From an uncultured bacterium (GTDB lineage: Bacteria; Bacteroidota; Bacteroidia; CAILMK01): DNA of 44,005 bases. The translations under genes and the position numbers were made by a program. The notes beneath the pieces are model-generated. The model searched no databases. It saw nothing but the letters and a program-made list of their open reading frames with translations, and was not told the origin of the DNA. Position 1 is the first letter of the stretch, and every line of letters starts with the position of its first letter. Shown here in pieces: positions 18,368 to 24,769 of the stretch. The stretch lies in NCBI GenBank assembly GCA_903829945.1, contig CAIKRV010000040.1, positions 1 through 44,005 on the forward strand. The letters run 5' to 3'.

Positions 18368-18745
18368 ATGTCAGAAAATATTGCACATACCTCCGAAGCA
18401 CATGATCATGAAGAACATCACTTCGAAATCATAGAACAAGGACTTCATGAAATTCATTCTACAAGAAAAGAAATATGGAGAGTATTTTTTATACTGCTTG
18501 CCATTACTGTTCTTGAATTTTTAATTGCATTAACTCCTGCTATTAAAGACGGATTAGGTAAAAGTAAAGTAGTAGGTATATTCTTCTTCCTTACTGTTTT
18601 AAAAGCATTTTACATTGTTGGATATTTCATGCACTTAAAACATGAAAAATTAAATATGGCTTATACCATTCTTATTCCTCTAATGTTTATTGCTTACCTA
18701 ATTACATTATTATTATTTGAAGGAAGCCATCAAATTCATATATGA
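18368..18745 (+). CDS. Cytochrome c oxidase subunit IV (Bacteroidota/proteobacterial CyoD-like)
   Basis: A 125-residue small oxidase subunit. A His/Glu-rich cytosolic N-terminus (HTSEAHDHEEHHFE) precedes three hydrophobic spans: WRVFFILLAITVLEFLIAL, VVGIFFFLTVLKAFYIVGYFMHLKHE and AYTILIPLMFIAYLITLLLF. The AFYIVGYFMHLKHE stretch is the usual family signature. The stop overlaps the next start in ATGA (18742-18745), so SCO1 translation is probably coupled. The role is in assembly or stability of the oxidase. Confidence 0.88.
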   Translation: MSENIAHTSEAHDHEEHHFEIIEQGLHEIHSTRKEIWRVFFILLAITVLEFLIALTPAIKDGLGKSKVVGIFFFLTVLKAFYIVGYFMHLKHEKLNMAYTILIPLMFIAYLITLLLFEGSHQIHI

Positions 18746-19416
18746 GGAATCGAAATAGGCTAGTTCTTGGCATTTTAATTCTTGTACCTGTATTGTTTTA
18801 TTTAGTATTTCAATTAGGTAGTAAGAATAAATATAAAGAACTTCCTCATTTTGGGACTCCAAAAGGAATAACTGAAAAAGGAGACACAGTGTATCACACA
18901 CTGCCTCCTTTTTCCTTTTATGATCAAAACCATAAATCCTATGGTAGTACCAATATGAAGGGAAAGATTTGTGTTGTAGATTTCTTTTTTACCAGGTGTC
19001 CTAGTATTTGTCCGATTTTATTGGGCAACTTAAAAAAAGTGAGTGAAGCTTTTCCGAAATCATCTGAAAATGAATTAAATCTTATCTCCTTTTCAGTTGA
19101 CCCGACACATGATTCAGTAGAAGTTTTACAAAAGTATATTGCTAAGCATAAAATCACTGATAAACGCTGGCATTTTATCACCGGAAATAGGGATTCTATT
19201 TATGATTTAATGAATACTAAAGGATTTCTGGTTTACAAACCCGAACCTAATGATGAGCCGGGTAAATTTAATCATACCGGTATTATTTGTTTAATAGATC
19301 CGGAAGGTTGTATACGAGGCCAATACAATGGAACTCAAGATGAAGAAATTGATAGATTAATTGGAGACATTCAAGTTTTAAGAGTTAAATATGTTAAAAA
19401 TAGAGCAAATAAGTGA
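18742..19416 (+). CDS. SCO1/SenC-type copper chaperone for the CuA site
   Basis: Membrane-anchored thioredoxin-fold protein that delivers copper to CoxII, 224 residues. An N-terminal anchor (LVLGILILVPVLFYLVFQLG) is followed by the copper-binding FFFTRCPSICPILLGNL (CxxxC, about residues 87 and 91). Downstream are SFSVDPTHDSVEVLQKY and the third ligand His in FNHTGIICLIDPEG (about 177). All three copper ligands are present. Position in the oxidase operon matches its job. The following gene starts 26 bases before its stop. Confidence 0.93.
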   Translation: MRNRNRLVLGILILVPVLFYLVFQLGSKNKYKELPHFGTPKGITEKGDTVYHTLPPFSFYDQNHKSYGSTNMKGKICVVDFFFTRCPSICPILLGNLKKVSEAFPKSSENELNLISFSVDPTHDSVEVLQKYIAKHKITDKRWHFITGNRDSIYDLMNTKGFLVYKPEPNDEPGKFNHTGIICLIDPEGCIRGQYNGTQDEEIDRLIGDIQVLRVKYVKNRANK

Positions 19417-19978
19417 ACGTAAGTGGTTAAGAGGTATTGCTGTTTTATCCATTGTAATAGTAGCAGCCGTAGCCTTTTTAATATATAATGCTCAGAGTAA
19501 TAGCACATATAATCCTAAAATTTATATGCTGCCTAAATTGAATGCCTTTCTCAATTCATCCGTTTTCGTATTATTACTGGCCGGCTTTTTCTTCATTAAA
19601 AACAAGAATATCAGGATGCATAGAGCCAGCATGCTGACTGCCTTTATATTCTCATCCTTGTTTTTAGTTTCGTATGTAGCATATCATTTTGGAGCACCGG
19701 AAACCTATTTTGGAGATATAAACCATGACGGTACCCTCAGTGCCGAAGAATTAAGCAAGGTGGGTTCCTTACGAACTGTCTATTTAATATTATTGAGTAC
19801 CCATATTATTTTATCAACGATCATTGTTCCATTGGCATTAATATCCTTATTTAGAATATTTAATATGCAAGTAGAACATCATAAAAAAATAGCGAGAATC
19901 ACTTTACCGATTTGGCTTTACGTAAGCCTCACGGGAGTTATTGTATATTTCTTAATTTCAAATTATTATCCTGCATAA
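19391..19978 (+). CDS. DUF420 membrane protein with an EF-hand-like loop
   Basis: A 195-residue membrane protein of the DUF420 family, commonly encoded with cytochrome oxidase in Bacteroidota and probably an assembly factor. Hydrophobic spans are visible near 14-32, 50-66, 79-97, 127-150 and 170-190. Conserved His residues appear in RMHRASMLTAF, YVAYHFG and LSTHIILSTIIVPLAL. Between spans 3 and 4, residues 109-120 form DINHDGTLSAEE, which fits the canonical EF-hand calcium loop spacing (D1, N3, D5, G6, E12). ATG 19391 gives a 26-base overlap with the SCO1 gene; no later start would keep the first span. Calcium binding is inferred only. Confidence 0.85.
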   Translation: MLKIEQISERKWLRGIAVLSIVIVAAVAFLIYNAQSNSTYNPKIYMLPKLNAFLNSSVFVLLLAGFFFIKNKNIRMHRASMLTAFIFSSLFLVSYVAYHFGAPETYFGDINHDGTLSAEELSKVGSLRTVYLILLSTHIILSTIIVPLALISLFRIFNMQVEHHKKIARITLPIWLYVSLTGVIVYFLISNYYPA

Positions 19979-20229
19979 TGAAAAAGTTAATTATTTGTTT
20001 TAGTATTTTATTGGTACTTGCGGCAAGTACTAAAGTTCATGCACAATGTGCTATGTGTACAAAAGCTGCAGCTGAAGCAACCAAAAATGGCAAAAAAATA
20101 GGCTTAGGATTAAATTCAGGAATTCTTATGTTATTAGCTATGCCTTATTCAGCCATAATGGTTATTGGAGGGGTATGGTATTATAATAACAAGAATAAGA
20201 AAACTAAGTATGTAAAATTCTATAATTAA
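19978..20229 (+). CDS. Small CAMC-motif membrane protein of the oxidase operon
   Basis: An 83-residue protein starting at ATG 19978, overlapping the previous stop by one base (TAATG). It has a signal-like N-terminus (MKKLIICFSILLVLAASTKVHAQ), then immediately C24-AM-C27, an Ala/Lys-rich helix (KAAAEATKNGKK) and one membrane span (about 47-70, LNSGILMLLAMPYSAIMVIGG), with a basic tail NNKNKKTKYVK. The longer in-frame opening from 19912 lies inside the upstream gene and is rejected. Function unknown. A CxxC directly after the signal peptide in an oxidase operon suggests copper or redox handling during assembly. Confidence 0.75.
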   Translation: MKKLIICFSILLVLAASTKVHAQCAMCTKAAAEATKNGKKIGLGLNSGILMLLAMPYSAIMVIGGVWYYNNKNKKTKYVKFYN

Positions 20230-20236
20230 ATTTTAT

Positions 20237-20638
20237 ATGGACTCACATAAATCCTCCACCGACAGTGCTTTTATATCAATTATCAAATGCAAATGCCCTA
20301 AATGCCATAGTGGAAAAATGTTCAAATATGGTATATACCACCCTAAGTTTATGAATATGCCTGAGCAATGCAGCAATTGCCATCAAGTATTCGAAATAGA
20401 ACCGGGTTTTTATTGGGGAGCCATGTACATAAGTTATGCCTTTACTGTAGGTATCAGTATTACAGCTTCCATCCTATTTTATTATTTATTTAATGACCCT
20501 CCGGTCATGGATTATGTTTACATGCTGGGAATCATATTTGTAGTCTTATCTCCTATTATATTTAGATATAGTAGAGTATTGATGCTATATTTATTCGGTG
20601 GCCTACACTACGATCCAAGTTTATACAAAAGATCCTAA
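20237..20638 (+). CDS. DUF983 zinc-ribbon membrane protein
   Basis: A 133-residue protein of the DUF983 family. The N-terminal cytosolic part forms a zinc ribbon (C20, C23, C45, C48 in CPKC and CSNC). FEIEPGFYWGAMYISYAF, the family signature, leads into two membrane spans (about 66-87 and 95-112). It is commonly linked to oxidase operons in this phylum and is the last gene here, 7 bases after the CAMC gene. The exact role is unknown; an assembly function fits the context. A bidirectional terminator follows 30 bases later. Confidence 0.88.
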   Translation: MDSHKSSTDSAFISIIKCKCPKCHSGKMFKYGIYHPKFMNMPEQCSNCHQVFEIEPGFYWGAMYISYAFTVGISITASILFYYLFNDPPVMDYVYMLGIIFVVLSPIIFRYSRVLMLYLFGGLHYDPSLYKRS

Positions 20639-20667
20639 AGTTTAAGACTTTAATGGTACACAACAAA

Positions 20668-20694
20668 AAAAGCGGCTCGCAAGCCGCTTTTATA
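20668..20694. terminator. Bidirectional terminator between the oxidase operon and the convergent small gene
   Basis: AAAAGCGGCT (20668-20677) pairs perfectly with AGCCGCTTTT (20682-20691) around a 4-base CGCA loop. A-rich sequence flanks the left side and T-rich sequence the right, so it works in both directions. It ends the rightward oxidase operon and the leftward transcript from 24388. Confidence 0.9.
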
Positions 20695-20712
20695 TTTTAA
20701 ATAAGTAAATGC

Positions 20713-21117
20713 TTAGTTTAAAGTTAAAGTACCTAATCCAGGGTAGTTTAAAGTACCTGCAGTGATGGTAGTATCTTTAGCAGTATAAGTAGTTCCATTA
20801 CCGGAATAAGTAGCTCTAAAGTGATAATCTTTATTAATAATCAAATTAGTAAACATTACAGTACCTGTGGCATCAGAAACTTTGTAGGAAGTGCTGTTTT
20901 TTACACTATCAGAACTTAAACCGATATATACAAGTACATATTTAGTAGGTTGATTACCTACTACGGTAGAAAGTTCAATTGCACCTTGAGGAGCACCTAC
21001 GGCAGCAGGATTGCCAGCGGTACCCGGAATGGTATATGGGTCACGTTTTGAACAGTTTTGAGCTGTAAATGTGAAAAATGCTACTGCTAGCACAAAAAAG
21101 GTTCCTAATTTCTTCAT
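20713..21117 (-). CDS. Small secreted beta-sandwich protein, possible lipoprotein
   Basis: A 134-residue exported protein of unknown function. The N-terminus (MKKLGTFFVLAVAFFTFTAQNC) is a signal peptide; the Cys after AQN is a poor lipobox because Asn at -1 is unusual, so acylation is uncertain. A Gly/Pro/Ala-rich linker (YTIPGTAGNPAAVGAPQG) leads to an Ig- or transthyretin-like domain (IELSTVVGNQPTKYVLVYIGL, GTVMFTNLIINKDYHFRATYSGNGTTYTAKD), similar in style to carboxypeptidase-regulatory beta-sandwiches. It is the last gene on the minus strand of the serC-serA-DUF1015 group, 26 bases after the DUF1015 gene. Confidence 0.6.
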   Translation of the reverse strand: MKKLGTFFVLAVAFFTFTAQNCSKRDPYTIPGTAGNPAAVGAPQGAIELSTVVGNQPTKYVLVYIGLSSDSVKNSTSYKVSDATGTVMFTNLIINKDYHFRATYSGNGTTYTAKDTTITAGTLNYPGLGTLTLN

Positions 21118-21143
21118 AGCAAAAATTTTTACAAATATAATAT

Positions 21144-22340
21144 TTAAAACGAATGTATTACTAATCCACTTCTTAATTTTGGTTCAATCCATGTAGATTT
21201 TGGCGGCATGGTTTCCCCAATATCGGAAATATCTATTACATCTTTAATATCCAATGGATAAAGTGCAAATACTGCCCTTACTCGCTTTTCTTCTAGCAAA
21301 TATTTGATTTTTTCCGGACTTTCCATGCCATTTAGGAAATAAATTCTTTCACTGGAACGGGTATCCTCAATTTTAAGAATATTTTTAAAGACTAAATTTT
21401 CTAATATAGCAACATCCAAACGAGCTTTCGGATCATTGATTTCCTTATACTTAGATGGAATTTTAAGTTTATAATACTTATTTTTCATCAACAAATGGAT
21501 AATGCCGGGTGCCTCCGGAAGGGCATATTCTTCTAAACGTTCTATTTCAAAAATTTGTGATAAGGCTTCCAGCAAATCACTTCTTTTTAAATCCCCCAAG
21601 TCGGTAACTAATCGATAAAAACTCTGGATATTGAGTTGAGAAGACGGAATAATACAAGCCATCAAGCCCGGCGGCGGATTATCATTAATGGCTAAATATC
21701 CTTCACAGCGATGATGACCATCAGCAATATAAAAATCCTTTACGGCAGCCAATTTTGTGTTTATCGTTTCAATCATTTTCTTGTCATCCACTTGCCAAAG
21801 AAAATGCTCGGTATGTGAACTGGTTATAAAATGATATAAAGGCGCAGGTGCCACTATTTGTTGAATAATCAATTCAATTTCAGGAACTTCTTCATAAGTT
21901 AAGAGTACCGGACTACCACTTACTCTTACCTCATTGCTATAGGCTGCAATTTCGCTTTCTCTATCTTTTCTGGTCTTTTCATGTTTTTTAACATGACCAT
22001 TTCGATAATCATCTAAAGATACCAAGCCAATAAAACCTGTATAAACATGGTTGCCTTTTACTTGCCGGTAAACATATAAAGATTCCTTGTCATCCCATAC
22101 CAATACCCCTTGCTTTACAATTTCTCGAAGCATAGCCCTGGATAGCTCGTAAGTTTCCTTGCTTTCCAAGACGTGAGTAGTAAAGTTAGATGGATTCTCA
22201 ATCCTAAAATAACTGATAGGATTAAAATCAGATGCAGATACCTCCCCGCCTTGTGCCGGATTATTATAGGCAGAAATAGAGAATTGCTCCACATACTGTG
22301 GCAATGCTCTACAAGCGCGAAAAGGAATTAATGCTGGCAC
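21144..22340 (-). CDS. DUF1015 family protein
   Basis: A 398-residue soluble protein of the DUF1015 family. Family signatures are IPFRACRALP at the start, TYELSRAMLREIVKQGVL, VKKHEKTRKDRESE (about residues 117-130) and the highly conserved FYIADGHHRCEGYLAI (about 203-218). The His-His-Arg motif suggests a phosphate- or nucleotide-handling active site, but no reaction is established that I can state. It starts 6 bases after the serA stop. Its location behind serC and serA is a recurrent association, suggesting a link to serine metabolism; some homologues have been proposed to act as phosphoserine-related kinases, which I cannot confirm here. Confidence 0.85.
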   Translation of the reverse strand: MPALIPFRACRALPQYVEQFSISAYNNPAQGGEVSASDFNPISYFRIENPSNFTTHVLESKETYELSRAMLREIVKQGVLVWDDKESLYVYRQVKGNHVYTGFIGLVSLDDYRNGHVKKHEKTRKDRESEIAAYSNEVRVSGSPVLLTYEEVPEIELIIQQIVAPAPLYHFITSSHTEHFLWQVDDKKMIETINTKLAAVKDFYIADGHHRCEGYLAINDNPPPGLMACIIPSSQLNIQSFYRLVTDLGDLKRSDLLEALSQIFEIERLEEYALPEAPGIIHLLMKNKYYKLKIPSKYKEINDPKARLDVAILENLVFKNILKIEDTRSSERIYFLNGMESPEKIKYLLEEKRVRAVFALYPLDIKDVIDISDIGETMPPKSTWIEPKLRSGLVIHSF

Positions 22341-22346
22341 GCTCTA

Positions 22347-23309
22347 TTAATTATTTTTAACCTTGTCTATAATAACTTGTGCCACTTCCAGGCTTATTCT
22401 ATCTTGTCCCTCACGGGTAGATGCTCCAATATGTGGAGAAACGGATATTTTATCATGATTTAATAAAGCTTCGCGAACCTTAGGTTCACTTTCAAAAACA
22501 TCCAAACCGGCAAAAGCAATTTTCCCGGAATCTAAAGCTCTGATCAGTGCTTCTTCATCAATAACCCCACCTCTTGCACAATTAACAATGCCGGCACCGT
22601 TTTTCATTTTGGCAAAAGTATCATCATTAACCATTGGAGCCATACCCTCTTTGAAAGGTACATGCAAGGAAATAAAGTCTGCATTTGCAATTACCTCCTC
22701 AAAAGGATGCATTTTAATTTCTAAGGTAGGCGTAGGCGTAAATGGCAAATGATCGAATCTTAATTTTGCCTGGGTCATGAAAGGATCATGCGCCATTATT
22801 TTCATTCCTAATCCTACTGCAATTTTTGCAGTTTCCTGCCCTATTCTTCCAAATCCGATAACGCCTAAAGTTTTACCTCTTAGCTCCACACCATCGGAAT
22901 ATTTCTTCTTTAATTCATTGAATTTTTCTTTGCCGTTTTGAGGCATTTGCCTGTTGGACAAATGCAAAAATCTGGACATACTGAACAAATGCGAAAAAAC
23001 CAACTCTGCTACTGATAAAGAAGAAGATTGAGGCGTATTAGCTACTTCAATTTCTTTTTCCTTAGCATAGGCAATATCAATATTATCCACACCAACGCCT
23101 GCACGGACCACTAATTGCATCCGTTTACTGTTTTCCATCACATCGCGATTCACTTTTGTAGCACTGCGAACGATAAGTACATCATATTCATTAATATGAT
23201 CTTTGAGGTGCTCTTGTGGAATTTTAGAAGTGCTCACTTCGAAACCCGCCTGTTCCAGCATTCTTTTGCCGTCTTCAGCAATTCCATCATTGGCGAGGAT
23301 TTTCTTCAT
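22347..23309 (-). CDS. serA: D-3-phosphoglycerate dehydrogenase, short form
   Basis: NAD-dependent oxidation of 3-phosphoglycerate to 3-phosphohydroxypyruvate, first step of serine synthesis. The 320 residues contain the substrate-domain VRSATKVNRDVME, the NAD-binding GVIGFGRIGQETAKIA (Gly-x-Gly-x-x-Gly), catalytic Arg in NCARGGVIDEEAL, Glu in DVFESEP and H293 in SPHIGAST. It stops right after the substrate-binding helix, so it lacks the C-terminal ACT regulatory domain of longer SerA proteins. Direct serine feedback through ACT is therefore not expected. It lies 11 bases after serC on the same strand. Confidence 0.93.
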   Translation of the reverse strand: MKKILANDGIAEDGKRMLEQAGFEVSTSKIPQEHLKDHINEYDVLIVRSATKVNRDVMENSKRMQLVVRAGVGVDNIDIAYAKEKEIEVANTPQSSSLSVAELVFSHLFSMSRFLHLSNRQMPQNGKEKFNELKKKYSDGVELRGKTLGVIGFGRIGQETAKIAVGLGMKIMAHDPFMTQAKLRFDHLPFTPTPTLEIKMHPFEEVIANADFISLHVPFKEGMAPMVNDDTFAKMKNGAGIVNCARGGVIDEEALIRALDSGKIAFAGLDVFESEPKVREALLNHDKISVSPHIGASTREGQDRISLEVAQVIIDKVKNN

Positions 23310-23320
23310 AGGTTTATTTA

Positions 23321-24388
23321 TTAAAATGTCTTTTCAAATTCTTGCATTACACTCACTAAATACTCTACGCTGCTTAATGGTAATGCATTATATAAGGATG
23401 CTCTAAAACCACCCACGGAACGATGTCCTTTCAGTCCATTACATCCTCTTTCTTCGGAAAATTTATCAAATCGATCTTCTGCTTCTTTATTATTGGCAAT
23501 AAAAGTAACATTCATTAAAGAACGATCTTCTACGGCAGTTGTTCCCGCAAATAATGGATTTCTATCAATTTCATTATATAATAAAGCAGCTTTTTGCTGA
23601 TTTAGCTTTTGAATACCTGATACCCCTCCTTGCTTATTTAACCATTTTAAAGTTAAATAAGAAAGATATATTGGGAATACAGGAGGTGTATTATACATGG
23701 ATTCCTTATCAATATGGGTACGATAATCCAACATGGTAGGAATATTTCTTCCCGTTTTACCCAGCCAATCCTTTTTTATAATCAATAAAGTAACTCCGGC
23801 AGGACCCATATTTTTTTGAGCACCTGCATATATTAATCCATATTTTTGAATATCAATCGGTCGGCTGAATACATCAGAGGACATATCAGCTATAATTGGA
23901 ACCGGCGAATCCGGAATATGATGCATTTCTGTTCCAAAAATGGTATTATTAGTAGTTATATGAAAATAAGCAGCATCTGAAGGAATTTCATAACCTTTAG
24001 GAATGTAATTAAAGTTTTTATCTTCAGAACTTGCCACTACATGCACCTTTCCCCAGAATTTGGCTTCCTTGGTAGCATTGCTGGCCCAGGTCCCGGTTTT
24101 TAGGTAAGCAGCCATTCCACCTTCAGGTAATAAATTTTGTGGGATTTGCGTAAATTGCATACTGGCACCACCGCCTAAGAAAATTACTGCATAATCCGAT
24201 GGAACACCGTATAACTCACAAATAAGGTTTTCCATTTCTACCATAGTTTCTTCCCATTGCGGACTTCTGTGCGATATTTCCACCACGGATAAACCGGTAT
24301 TTTTAAAATTTCTTAAGCCTTCTATTGATTCTTCAATGGCCTCTTTTGGAAGGATCGAAGGGCCTGCGCTAAAGTTATGAACAGTCAT
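23321..24388 (-). CDS. serC: Phosphoserine aminotransferase
   Basis: PLP enzyme that converts 3-phosphohydroxypyruvate and glutamate to phosphoserine and 2-oxoglutarate. ATG 24388 gives MTVHNFSAGPSILP, the standard family opening, 355 residues; the longer TTG opening at 24421 is rejected. K192 in GAQKNMGPAG is the Schiff-base lysine. ISHRSPQW, LGGGASMQF, DMSSDVFSRPID and the closing GHRSVGGFRASLYNALP are all conserved. It is the first gene of serC-serA-DUF1015. A near-consensus -7 element TTACTTTG lies at 24417-24410 on the minus strand. Confidence 0.95.
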   Translation of the reverse strand: MTVHNFSAGPSILPKEAIEESIEGLRNFKNTGLSVVEISHRSPQWEETMVEMENLICELYGVPSDYAVIFLGGGASMQFTQIPQNLLPEGGMAAYLKTGTWASNATKEAKFWGKVHVVASSEDKNFNYIPKGYEIPSDAAYFHITTNNTIFGTEMHHIPDSPVPIIADMSSDVFSRPIDIQKYGLIYAGAQKNMGPAGVTLLIIKKDWLGKTGRNIPTMLDYRTHIDKESMYNTPPVFPIYLSYLTLKWLNKQGGVSGIQKLNQQKAALLYNEIDRNPLFAGTTAVEDRSLMNVTFIANNKEAEDRFDKFSEERGCNGLKGHRSVGGFRASLYNALPLSSVEYLVSVMQEFEKTF

Positions 24389-24710
24389 GATTAGGTATAA
24401 TAATTTGCGCAAAGTAACCAATAATATTTGAAAAATGATTGCTCATGCGGGTAAAATTAATTCATGGGTGATATTTTTTTAATGATACTTCAATAACTTT
24501 CAATATTCTTTAAAAAGTTTATCCACAATTTTTAATTTTACATTTTAGAGTATAAAGCTAAATAATTTGCACAACATGTTAATAACTAATTAATTGTGAA
24601 TAAAAATTATAAAATAGTGGAAAACTCGGGCTTTAATTGTGGGTAAACTCTTGAAATGTACTTGTTTTAATCTAAATCAGGAATATACCATCTATACTAT
24701 TTATTATCTG

Positions 24711-24746
24711 TTTCACTTCAATATTATAAGTGATGATAAAGTGAAA
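24711..24746. promoter_or_regulatory. Inverted-repeat operator candidate ahead of the M1 peptidase
   Basis: TTTCACTT (24711-24718) and AAGTGAAA (24739-24746) form an 8-bp dyad spaced by 20 bases. An additional AAGTG (24728-24732) makes three half-sites in 36 bases. It abuts the -7 element at 24756, so a bound protein would overlap the promoter. Confidence 0.4.
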
Positions 24747-24755
24747 TAGCGTTCG

Positions 24756-24763
24756 TAACTTTG
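24756..24763 (+). promoter_or_regulatory. -7 element of the M1 peptidase gene
   Basis: TAACTTTG exactly matches TAnnTTTG and ends only 6 bases before the ATG at 24770. Transcription would begin at or next to the start codon, so the mRNA may be leaderless or nearly so. Confidence 0.5.
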
Positions 24764-24769
24764 CTCTTT

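Larger units (their letters stand above)
24389..24769. other. 381-base AT-rich divergent region with DnaA-box-like sites
   Basis: There is no gene. It contains TTATCCACA (24519-24527, plus strand) and TGTGAATAA (24595-24603, reverse of TTATTCACA), both exact TTATnCACA boxes. AGTGGAAAA (24616-24624) and TGTGGGTAA (24638-24646) each differ by one base from a reverse box. AT-rich stretches surround them. At its right end are an 8-bp dyad (24711-24718 with 24739-24746) and the promoter of the M1 peptidase gene. It could be a replication origin or a DnaA-binding control region; see the finding. Confidence 0.4.

Noticed and set aside
19912-19977. Longer N-terminus for the CAMC protein
   Set aside because: It would read the upstream gene out of frame and bury the signal peptide; ATG 19978 is in the usual TAATG overlap.
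24761-24769. TTG start for the M1 peptidase
   Set aside because: It overlaps the promoter -7 element, and ATG 24770 gives a normal signal peptide.
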